DNA from: Tannerella sp.
GTDB lineage: Bacteria > Bacteroidota > Bacteroidia > Bacteroidales > Tannerellaceae
DNA length: 13,991 nucleotides
Direction: 5' to 3'
Assembly: GCA_031271245.1 (NCBI GenBank)
Contig: JAISWC010000021.1
Span: forward strand, 1-13,991
The notes below the pieces were generated by a model. The model worked only from the letters and a program-made list of their open reading frames with translations, was not told the origin of the DNA and made no database searches. The position numbers and the translations under genes are program-made. This document shows, piece by piece, positions 1 through 7,600 of this stretch (positions are counted from its first letter, which is position 1; each line of letters opens with the position of its first letter).

Positions 1-1080
1 TTTAACCATTTTGCCTATCCCCGGCAGCATGGAGGCCAGGTCTTTCAGATTCCCCATCCGTTTGACCTGCTGGATTTGGCCGAGGAAGTCGTTGAAATCA
101 AATTGATTCTTCGCAATCTTTTTTTGCAGTCGCCGGGCTTCTTCTTCGTCGTACTGCTCCTGTGCGCGTTCCACCAGCGAGACGACGTCGCCCATGCCGA
201 GGATGCGGCTGGCCATGCGCTCGGGGTGAAAAATATCCAGGGCGTCCATTTTTTCGCCGGTACCGACGAACTTGATCGGCTTGTCGACCACCGTGCGGAT
301 GGAAAGCGCCGCGCCACCCCGCGTGTCGCCGTCGAGCTTGGTCAGCACCACCCCGTCGAAGTCCAGACGTTCATTAAATTCCTTAGCCGTGTTGACGGCA
401 TCCTGTCCGGTCATGGCATCGACGACAAACAGGATTTCGTCCGGCTGCACGGCTTTTTTGATGGCGGCGATTTCCTGCATCATCTGCTCGTCGATCGCCA
501 GACGGCCCGCCGTGTCGATGATCACCGAGTCATGCCCCCTTTTCCTGGCCTCCGCGAGGGAGTGAAGCGCAATTTCCACCGGATTCCCGTTTCCGGTTTC
601 GGAATATACCGGCACGCCGATTTGTTCGCCCAAAACGTGCAGCTGTTCAATGGCCGCCGGCCGGTAGACGTCGCACGCTACCAGCATGGGATTCTTTCCC
701 TTTCTGCTTTTCAACAGGCTGGCCAGTTTCCCGGAGAACGTGGTTTTGCCCGAGCCTTGCAAACCGGACATCAGAATGACCGCCGGCGAACCTTTCAACT
801 GAATTTCTTCCGCCGTGCCGCCCATCAACTGCGCCAGTTCGTCGTGCACGATCTTAATCATCAACTGCCCCGGCCGGATGGACGTCAGTACGTTTTGTCC
901 CAGCGCTTTTTCCCTGACCGTATCCGTAAACTGCTTTGCCACCTTATAATTCACGTCGGCATCCAGCAGCGCCCGGCGGATATCCTTCAGTGTTTCGGCC
1001 ACATTCAGTTCCGTAATCTTGCCCTCTCCCTTTAACAGTTTCAGGGAGCGTTCCAGTTTATCACTTAAATTTTCAAACAT
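1..1080 (-). CDS. ffh: Signal recognition particle protein Ffh (SRP54), 3' end beyond the window
   Basis: Ffh is the GTPase of the signal recognition particle. With 4.5S RNA it binds signal sequences emerging from the ribosome and hands the ribosome to FtsY at the membrane. Translating the minus strand from the ATG at 1078-1080 gives 360 residues with no stop before the window edge. The N-terminal helical bundle occupies about residues 1-90. The NG GTPase domain follows, with P-loop GLQGSGKTT at 106-114, DVYRPAA at 137-143, DTAGR at 189-193 and TKLDGD at 247-252. The start of the methionine-rich M domain follows from about 295, including FNDFLGQIQQ at 329-338 and the sequence KMVK at the edge. 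Ffh is usually about 440-450 residues, so roughly 80 residues of the M domain are missing only because of the window limit. The start fits the usual MFENLSDKL beginning. A -7 promoter element lies 32-39 bases upstream. The assignment is very secure. Confidence 0.97.
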   Translation of the reverse strand, partial: MFENLSDKLERSLKLLKGEGKITELNVAETLKDIRRALLDADVNYKVAKQFTDTVREKALGQNVLTSIRPGQLMIKIVHDELAQLMGGTAEEIQLKGSPAVILMSGLQGSGKTTFSGKLASLLKSRKGKNPMLVACDVYRPAAIEQLHVLGEQIGVPVYSETGNGNPVEIALHSLAEARKRGHDSVIIDTAGRLAIDEQMMQEIAAIKKAVQPDEILFVVDAMTGQDAVNTAKEFNERLDFDGVVLTKLDGDTRGGAALSIRTVVDKPIKFVGTGEKMDALDIFHPERMASRILGMGDVVSLVERAQEQYDEEEARRLQKKIAKNQFDFNDFLGQIQQVKRMGNLKDLASMLPGIGKMVK

Positions 1081-1438
1081 ATAAACCTTATACCTTAGTT
1101 GGATTGGACGGCAAAAGTACGAAAAATCCGGGGAAAAGCAGTGCGTTTCCGGCCGATTTTTCGAAAATAGCGATCCTGGCCGCGAGCATTTAAAACCGTC
1201 CGGTTAACCCGTATTTTCGGGTGACGCAAAAGAACCGGCGATAGATGTGAAAACCGGGACGGTTCGTTTCGATTGTTTTCCGGAAAAGAATTTACGTTAT
1301 TAACCGTATGTGTTCGCTTGTGGAGAGAGCAAAGGCTGTCCGGAAACAAGTCCCCGATTCAAAAGGATTTGGGAAGACGTGAAATGGCACAGGAAAATAA
1401 CGGGAAGGATTCTGTGCCGTTCGGCAAATCAGTGCTGT
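1081..1438. other. Intergenic region between ffh and the ATPase/nuclease gene
   Basis: This 358-base stretch holds no credible gene. Short open frames on both strands (for example 1095-1349 minus and 1273-1476 plus) overlap each other and show no recognisable protein motif. It contains the ffh promoter at its left end. It also has a 12-bp perfect palindrome TTTTCCGGAAAA at 1276-1287, and a 7-bp inverted repeat GGCACAG/CTGTGCC at 1386-1392 and 1412-1418 with a 19-base loop. The latter lies just past the stop of the minus-strand ATPase gene and could be a transcript-end hairpin, but it has no T-run, so I do not call it a terminator. Confidence 0.6.
1112..1119 (-). promoter_or_regulatory. Bacteroidales-type -7 element of ffh promoter
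   Basis: Read on the minus strand, 1119 to 1112 is TACTTTTG, a full match to the TAnnTTTG -7 box used by the primary sigma factor of Bacteroidota. It ends 31 bases before the ffh ATG, leaving a short leader of about 20-25 bases. No convincing TTTG -33 box lies at the usual 17-23 base spacing, so the call rests on the -7 box and its position. Confidence 0.55.
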
Positions 1439-3187
1439 TCATCCTGCCGGAATCCCGGTGTGGTCAAGTTCTGTAATTTCGAATTTATCCTTGCCGGTAA
1501 AGATGATCAGCGCCGCTTTCAGGTCGGCGCGGTCTTTCATGCGGTGCGACAGAGCGTATTTTTTTAGCTGTTCCAGGCCTTCTTCGCGTTTGGCGGCGAT
1601 TTCGGCTGCCGGTGCGGAGGTCTTGCAGTATTTCAACTCAAACAGCCATTCGTACTTTACCTGCGGCAGGAGCGGGCTGCGCTGCAAGTAGATGTCCGCG
1701 CGGCCGGGGACGGTCTCGAACTCGCTCATCGGCACGTATATCCGGCTCATGAACAGGTAGGCAAGCAGCAGTATCTTGATGTACTTTTCATCGAACTGAA
1801 TCAAATCATAATCGGAGAGTTTGCCGAAAGCGTTTTCCGAAACATAGCGGATGAAACGCTGCACGTCGCCTTCGAAAGCCAATGCTTCAACGGCTTCGTC
1901 CAGATAACGTGTTTGAACGGTCATTCCGGGCGAGTTTCCGCGGGTCAGTTTCATGATGTATTCCCAGTACAGCGTCCGGATGGAATAGTTGGGAATCTCC
2001 AGGCGCGATTTGTTCAGGTAGGGCTCCCTGACGGTAAGCAGACCCATGTAGAACAGCAGCGAAACGAAATAGTCGTCGTCGTACAGTACGTCGACGGGAA
2101 ACTGCTGTATGATTTCCGCCACGACGCCGTCTTCCTTCATGATTTGTATCAGCGTGTTGCGGTTGCGCTCGTTTTGGACGAGTTTCTGCAAGCGTCCGTA
2201 ATCCGTTTTCAGGTTCTGGTCGATGAGTTCCAGGGGCGGCCTGTTTTCTTCCAGTACCCGGTTAAAGAAATAAAGGATCATGGCCGGGTTATAAACACGG
2301 TGTTTGCCGTCTTTATGAAACAGATAGCCGTTATAATATGCTTCCATGTCCACCTGGATATGTGCGGGATTCACGCCCGTCTCCGCCATGAGCCGTTCGA
2401 CTTCTTCCTGCGTGAAGCCCATCATTTCATTGTATCCCGGTTTGAGCGTCAGCATTGTGGCGATATTGTAGCCGCTTGTCAGGTTGTCGAGCATCACGGG
2501 CGAAATTCCCGTGATGAAGGTGCGATAAACAGTGGAGGCTTTCGCCGCTATTTTTATCCGCTCATAAAAATCCCGCACCAGCCCGTTGGCGGAAATCGTT
2601 GTTTTGTACAAATCTTTCCCCAGACGGTTGCCCATGGCGATCAGGTCGTTGGCGAAATGGTCGTATTCGTCGATGAAGAAAAAGAGTTTCACACGGTTTT
2701 GTTCGGCGGCTGCAAAAACTTTTTGCAAAGCAATGATACCGGGTTTTTCTTCATCAATCTGACGGACATACAGGTCCGCTTCCGAAAACACTTGTTCATA
2801 CAGACGGAAAAAATTCCGCACCGTATCCTGCACATTGCTTGAAAACGAGTTTTTAAAACCTTCTTCACTGTTCGTGTCCAGTCCCGAAAAATCGAATTTC
2901 ATCACTGCATACGTGTTGTGTTCGGGCGTCGGATGCTTGCCGATGTACAGGTCGCCGAACAGTTTATCGAAATTTTCCGCTTCAAGAAGGTCGTAATAAT
3001 ATGACAGGGTCATAAAAAACAGACTTTTGCCGAACTTGCGCGGGCGGATGAAGAACTGGTTTCTGTTACTTTCCTGTTCCAGCATTTCGATATACCGCGT
3101 TTTGTCAACGTAGGCATAATTATTAAGCACAATGTCCTTAAAATCGGAATTGCCGTAAGGCAAACGCTTGAATACTTTTGTTTCCAT
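1439..3187 (-). CDS. AAA-ATPase-like protein with C-terminal PD-(D/E)XK nuclease-like domain
   Basis: The 582-residue protein matches the AAA-ATPase-like plus DUF1703/PD-(D/E)XK architecture found in many copies in Bacteroidales genomes. Its cellular role is not established. The start METKVFKRLPYGNSDF and the following YVDKT at 26-30 are typical of the family's N-terminus. The P-loop is the family's variant RPRKFGKSL at 48-56, with K54 and S55 as nucleotide contacts. Walker B is LFFFIDEYDHF at 168-178 with D173 and E174 intact. A middle helical region follows. Near the C-terminus, GRADIY at 495-500 and FELKYCK at 516-522 give the D498...E517-x-K519 triad of a PD-(D/E)XK nuclease, so all key residues of both domains are present. 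The length is normal and the frame is unbroken. It is transcribed alone: ffh lies downstream in the same direction but 358 bases away with its own promoter, and the next ATPase diverges from it. Role in defence, repair or as a mobile-gene relic remains open. Confidence 0.85.
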   Translation of the reverse strand: METKVFKRLPYGNSDFKDIVLNNYAYVDKTRYIEMLEQESNRNQFFIRPRKFGKSLFFMTLSYYYDLLEAENFDKLFGDLYIGKHPTPEHNTYAVMKFDFSGLDTNSEEGFKNSFSSNVQDTVRNFFRLYEQVFSEADLYVRQIDEEKPGIIALQKVFAAAEQNRVKLFFFIDEYDHFANDLIAMGNRLGKDLYKTTISANGLVRDFYERIKIAAKASTVYRTFITGISPVMLDNLTSGYNIATMLTLKPGYNEMMGFTQEEVERLMAETGVNPAHIQVDMEAYYNGYLFHKDGKHRVYNPAMILYFFNRVLEENRPPLELIDQNLKTDYGRLQKLVQNERNRNTLIQIMKEDGVVAEIIQQFPVDVLYDDDYFVSLLFYMGLLTVREPYLNKSRLEIPNYSIRTLYWEYIMKLTRGNSPGMTVQTRYLDEAVEALAFEGDVQRFIRYVSENAFGKLSDYDLIQFDEKYIKILLLAYLFMSRIYVPMSEFETVPGRADIYLQRSPLLPQVKYEWLFELKYCKTSAPAAEIAAKREEGLEQLKKYALSHRMKDRADLKAALIIFTGKDKFEITELDHTGIPAG

Positions 3188-3210
3188 GTCTTTCTTTTTA
3201 AATGAGATGG

Positions 3211-3218
3211 CAAAGTTA
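3211..3218 (-). promoter_or_regulatory. -7 element upstream of the ATPase/nuclease gene
   Basis: Minus-strand TAACTTTG at 3218-3211 matches TAnnTTTG exactly. It ends 23 bases before the ATG at 3185-3187, so the leader would be very short. The bases just before the ATG (AAAGAAAGAC) offer only a weak purine-rich ribosome binding site, as is common in this phylum. No clear -33 box is visible. Confidence 0.5.
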
Positions 3219-3353
3219 GTCTTTTCCGCCGTAGAATGAAAATCGGGGAATAAAAAAAGAGTGATTGGCGGTTAGTTTAATCTCTCTCCTTTGGAGCTAC
3301 CGTAGTCTCATTCTAAAAAAACGACTGTCTTTGCGGTTATAAATTATTCATAA

Positions 3354-3378
3354 TGAAAATCGACGTAGTCAAATACGC
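3354..3378. repeat. 25-bp dispersed repeat, copy A
   Basis: This 25-base stretch recurs at 13773-13797, matching at 22 positions in the same orientation. The two copies share a run of 12 identical bases (TGAAAATCGACG) and a run of 8 (AGTCAAAT). The three differences are all transitions, at 3366, 3375 and 3377. Each copy is followed within 5-8 bases by a hairpin and T-run and then by a -7 promoter box ahead of a gene. An 11-base piece of it, AATGAAAATCG, also occurs at 3235-3245. An open frame of 28 codons beginning ATGAAAATC at 3353 runs through copy A. The differences between copies fall at amino-acid-changing positions, so coding is not what is conserved. Confidence 0.6.
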
Positions 3379-3386
3379 CTTTTTGC

Positions 3387-3418
3387 TATCCCGATATGGC
3401 AATATCGGGATATTTTTT
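3387..3418 (+). terminator. Perfect 11-bp hairpin with T6 tail, terminator-like or operator
   Basis: Arms TATCCCGATAT (3387-3397) and ATATCGGGATA (3402-3412) are perfect complements around a four-base GGCA loop. Six Ts follow at 3413-3418, so the shape is that of an intrinsic terminator on the plus strand. Yet no plus-strand gene lies upstream, since the gene to the left runs away on the minus strand. The -7 box of the following ATPase begins at 3420, so the hairpin also covers that promoter's -33 region. It could stop incoming plus-strand transcription, serve as a repressor-binding dyad, or belong to a repeat element. Confidence 0.6.
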
Positions 3419-3419
3419 G

Positions 3420-3427
3420 TACTTTTG
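3420..3427 (+). promoter_or_regulatory. -7 element upstream of the AAA_14 ATPase
   Basis: TACTTTTG is an exact TAnnTTTG match. It sits 30 bases before the ATPase ATG. The expected start of transcription, near 3432-3435, is only a few bases ahead of an out-of-frame ATG at 3436. The -33 position is occupied by the right half of the 11-bp hairpin rather than by a TTTG. Confidence 0.5.
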
Positions 3428-3457
3428 CGGCCGATATGAGTAAAGTAATGAACGAGC

Positions 3458-4639
3458 ATGGAAGCCTTCTACCGGATACATAAGTACTTGTTGGCGCATC
3501 TGTATTCGCCGGTGCGTCGCGGATTGATGGACGAAATCAACTGGAACGACCGGCTGATTGGTATCAAGGGTTCGCGTGGGGTAGGTAAAACCACTTTTTT
3601 GCTGTCTTACGCCAACGAGTTCTTCGGCCCCGACAACAGAGATTGTCTGTATATCAATCTGAATCATTTCTTCTTTACGGAACGGACGCTGGTCGATTTC
3701 GCCGGCGAATTTCGTTCGCAGGGAGGAAAGGCGCTGCTGATTGACCAGGTATTCAAGTACCCGAACTGGTCGAAAGAGTTGCGCTATTGCTACGACCACT
3801 TTCCCGACTTGCGGATTGTGTTCACCGGCTCGTCGGTGATGCGGTTGAAGGAAGAAAATCCGGATTTGTCGGGCAAGGTTTCGCCGTACTATCTGCGCGG
3901 ATTCTCGTTCCGGGAGTACCTGAACCTGGTGACGGACAACCGGTTTCCGGCGTATACGTTCGACGAGGTGATGAAGCATCACGTCGAAATAGCCGGGGAG
4001 ATTTGCGCGAAGACGAAACCGGAGGCTCATTTCCACGATTACCTGCATCACGGTTTTTACCCGTTTTTCCTCGAGAAACGCAGTTTCTCGGAAAACCTGC
4101 TGAAAACAATGAACATGACGCTGGAAGTGGATGTGCTTTACATCAAGCAAATCGAACAGAATTATCTGCCGAAGTTGCGGAGGCTGCTGTATCTGCTGTC
4201 GTTAAATACGCCCTGCGTCCCGAACGTAAGTCAGCTGAGCAAGACCATCGGCACGTCGCGCGCTACGGTGATGAATTACATCAAGTACCTGAAGGAAGCG
4301 CGGCTCATCAATCTGCTCTACGCCGAAGGGGAAGCGTTTCCGTACAAGCCGTCGAAGGTCTATCTCTACAATTCCAACCTGATGTATGCCATCAACCAGT
4401 TGCCGGTAGACGAAGCGAGTGTGTACAGGACGTTTTTTTTCAACCAGTTGCTGAAAGACAACCGGGTCAACACGAGTGATAAAAACGCCGATTTTCTGGT
4501 CAACGGCGTCTGGCATTTCCAGGTAGAGTCTGACGGAAAGCGGACGAAGAACAGTCCGGCCTTCCATTACGCGGTAGACAGGCCGGAAACGGGCGGAGAG
4601 AACGTGATTCCGCTCTGGCTGTTCGGATGTATGTATTAA
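3458..4639 (+). CDS. AAA_14/DUF4143-type ATPase with altered Walker B motif
   Basis: The 393-residue protein belongs to the AAA_14 ATPase family with a DUF4143-type C-terminal region. It is common and multi-copy in Bacteroidales and of unknown biological role. The P-loop GSRGVGKTT is at 38-46, with K44 and T45. The Walker B strand KALLIDQVFKYPNW at 91-104 has D96, but glutamine (Q97, codon CAG) where the family usually has glutamate in LIDEVHKYPNW. FTGSS at 122-126 is a sensor-1-like segment. A winged-helix-like stretch lies near 255-288 (SQLSKTIGTSRATVMNYIKYL). The end IPLWLFG near 384-390 is the usual family ending, so the protein is full length. The start MEAFYRIHKYLL fits the family. An earlier ATG at 3436 is out of frame. 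The gene ends 33 bases before PFOR on the same strand, so read-through into PFOR is possible. A catalytically slow or dead ATPase is one inference from Q97. Confidence 0.85.
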   Translation: MEAFYRIHKYLLAHLYSPVRRGLMDEINWNDRLIGIKGSRGVGKTTFLLSYANEFFGPDNRDCLYINLNHFFFTERTLVDFAGEFRSQGGKALLIDQVFKYPNWSKELRYCYDHFPDLRIVFTGSSVMRLKEENPDLSGKVSPYYLRGFSFREYLNLVTDNRFPAYTFDEVMKHHVEIAGEICAKTKPEAHFHDYLHHGFYPFFLEKRSFSENLLKTMNMTLEVDVLYIKQIEQNYLPKLRRLLYLLSLNTPCVPNVSQLSKTIGTSRATVMNYIKYLKEARLINLLYAEGEAFPYKPSKVYLYNSNLMYAINQLPVDEASVYRTFFFNQLLKDNRVNTSDKNADFLVNGVWHFQVESDGKRTKNSPAFHYAVDRPETGGENVIPLWLFGCMY

Positions 4640-4672
4640 GAGAGTATATAACCCAAATAAATTACAGAGAAG

Positions 4673-7600
4673 ATGACTAAGCAAAAGAAATTTTTAACGT
4701 GTGACGGGAATCAGGCCGCGGCGCATATATCGTATATGTTCAGCGAAGTGGCGGCGATCTATCCCATCACACCCTCGTCTACGATGGCGGAATACGTGGA
4801 CGAATGGGCAGCCGCCGGCCGGAAGAATATCTTCGGCGAGACGGTGCTGGTGCAGGAAATGCAGTCGGAAGCCGGCGCCGCAGGTGCGGTACACGGCTCG
4901 CTGCAGGCCGGCGCCCTGACCACGACCTACACGGCGTCGCAGGGCTTGCTGTTGATGATTCCGAACATGTACAAGATTGCGGGCGAACTGTTGCCCTGCG
5001 TATTTCACGTCTCGGCGCGCGCGATCGCTTCACACGCGCTGTCCATTTTCGGCGACCATCAGGACGTGATGGCCTGCCGGCAGACGGGGTTTGCCATGCT
5101 GGCCGAAGGTTCCGTGCAGGAAGTGATGGACCTGGCCGCTGTGGCGCATCTGTCGACCATCAAATCGCGCATACCGTTCGTGAACTTCTTCGACGGCTTC
5201 CGTACGTCGCACGAAGTACAGAAAATCGAAGTGCTGGACGACGCGCAACTGGCGCCGCTGATTGACCGAAAGGCGCTGGCCGGGTTCCGCGCCCGCGCGC
5301 TGAATCCGGAGCAGCCCGTAGCCCGCGGCATGGCGGAGAATCCCGACACGTTCTTCCAGCACCGCGAGGCATGTAACCCTTACTACGACGCCGTGCCCGC
5401 GATTGTGGAGGAATACATGAACGAACTCTCGGCCATCACCGGCCGCCGGTACGGCCTGTTCGACTACTTTGGCGCCGAAGACGCCGACCGCGTGATTGTC
5501 GCCATGGGAACCGTGACGGAAGCCGCGCGCGAAGCCATTGACTACCTGACGGCCAAAGGCGAGAAAGTCGGGCTGGTAGCCGTCCATCTCTACCGTCCCT
5601 TCTCGGCGAAGCATTTCCTGGCGGCCGTGCCCGCGACGGCCAGACGCATCGCCGTGCTCGACCGCACCAAGGAACCGGGCGCCAACGGCGAACCGCTCTA
5701 TCTGGACGTGAGGGACTGTTTCTATGGACAGCCGGATGCCCCGCTGATTGTCGGCGGACGCTACGGCCTCTCGTCCAAGGACACGACGCCGGCGCAGGTG
5801 CTGGCCGTCTTCGAGAACCTGGCGATGGCGGCGCCGAAAAACCGCTTCACCGTCGGTATCGTGGACGACGTGACCTTCACCTCGCTTCCGCAGAAGGAAG
5901 AGATTGCAATGGGCGGCGAGGGACTGTACGAAGCGAAGTTCTACGGGCTGGGCGCCGACGGCACGGTCGGAGCCAACAAGAACTCCATCAAGATTATCGG
6001 CGACAATACGGACAAGTATTGCCAGGCCTATTTCTCTTACGATTCCAAGAAGTCGGGCGGCTTCACCTGTTCGCACCTGCGTTTCGGCGACACGCCGATC
6101 CGTTCGACCTATCTGGTGAACACGCCGAACTTCGTCGCCTGCCACGTGCAGGCGTACCTCCGGATGTACGACGTGACAAAGGGGCTGCGCCCGAACGGGA
6201 CCTTCCTGCTCAACACCCTCTGGGAAGGCGACCGGCTGGCGCAGCATCTGCCCAACCGTGTCAAGCGCTGTTTCGCGCAGAAGAACATCTCCGTCTACTA
6301 CATCAATGCCACGCAGATTGCGCAGGAAATCGGACTGGGCAACCGCACCAACACCATCCTGCAGTCGGCCTTCTTCCGTATCACGAAAGTAATCCCGGTA
6401 GACCTGGCCATCGAACAGATGAAGAAGTTCATCGTAAAATCCTACGGCAACAAGGGCGAAGACGTGGGCAACACGAACTACGCGGCCGTGGACCGTGGCG
6501 GCGAATACCGTCAACTGACGGTCGATCCGGCCTGGGCGACGCTGCCCGACGACCCGGCGGCGGAGAACAGCGACCCGGCCTTTATCAACGGCGTCGTCCG
6601 TCCGATTAACGCGCAGGACGGCGACCTGCTGCCCGTATCGGCCTTCGCTCTCAGCCAGGACGGCACCTGGGTACAGGGCACCGCCCGCTACGAAAAGCGC
6701 GGCGTAGCGCCTTTCGTCCCGGCATGGAACAAAGACACTTGCATCCAGTGTAACCAGTGCGCCTACGTCTGTCCCCACGCCTCCATCCGTCCCTTCGTGC
6801 TCGACGCCGAAGAGAAGGCCGGAGCCGCGTTCGACACGCTGGAGATGAAGGCGCCGGCTGCCCTGAAAGGCATGTCCTTCCGCGTGCAGGTCGACGTGCT
6901 CGACTGTCTGGGTTGCGGCAACTGCGCTGATATATGTCCGGGCTTTAAGGGCGCGAAGGCGCTGGAGATGCGGCCGCTGGAGTCGCAGCTCGCCGAGGCC
7001 GACCACTGGAACTATTGCGTGGAACACGTGAAGACGAAACAGCAGTTGCTCGACATCAAACTGAACGTGAAGAACTCGCAGTTCGCCACGCCGCTGTTTG
7101 AGTTCTCGGGCGCCTGCTCCGGCTGCGGCGAGACGCCGTATGTGAAGCTGCTCACCCAGCTGTTCGGCGACCGTCAGATGATTTCCAACGCCACCGGCTG
7201 TTCGTCCATCTATTCCGGTTCGATACCCTCGACACCCTACACGACCAACGAAAAGGGACAGGGTCCGGCATGGGCCAACTCGCTGTTCGAAGACTTCTGC
7301 GAGTTCGGTCTGGGGATGGAACTGGCGAACGAACAAATGCGCGAGCGCATTGTCCGGCTCATGCGCGAAGCCATCGCCGTGGGCGCGCCGAAAGACCTGT
7401 TCGAGGAATGGATTACCAACCGCCACGACGCCGAAAAAACGAAAGAACTGGCCGCCCGCATTGCCCCGATGCTGCACGAATACACGGCGGCCAACCCGGG
7501 TTGCGACATCGGCCGTCAACTGGCCGAACTGAGCCGTTACCTGATCAGGCGTTCGCAGTGGATCATCGGTGGCGACGGCGCGTCGTACGACATCGGATAC

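Noticed and set aside
76..1035. A 319-codon open frame on the plus strand
   Set aside because: It is codon-aligned antisense to ffh, whose GTPase motifs make the minus strand the true coding strand.
1276..1287. TTTTCCGGAAAA palindrome as a regulator site
   Set aside because: A single 12-bp palindrome far from both promoters is weak evidence, and similar TCCGGA pieces occur by chance nearby.
1386..1418. GGCACAG/CTGTGCC inverted repeat as a terminator for the ATPase/nuclease gene
   Set aside because: The loop is 19 bases and no T-run follows on the minus strand, so it does not meet the standard for an intrinsic terminator.
1913..2842. A 309-codon open frame on the plus strand
   Set aside because: It is antisense to the ATPase/nuclease gene, which has clear Walker and nuclease motifs.
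1439..4639. The two divergent ATPases as a two-gene defence system
   Set aside because: They belong to different dispersed families, are divergently transcribed from separate promoters, and lie among housekeeping genes with no other defence genes, integrase or toxin in view. Nothing in the sequence ties them functionally.
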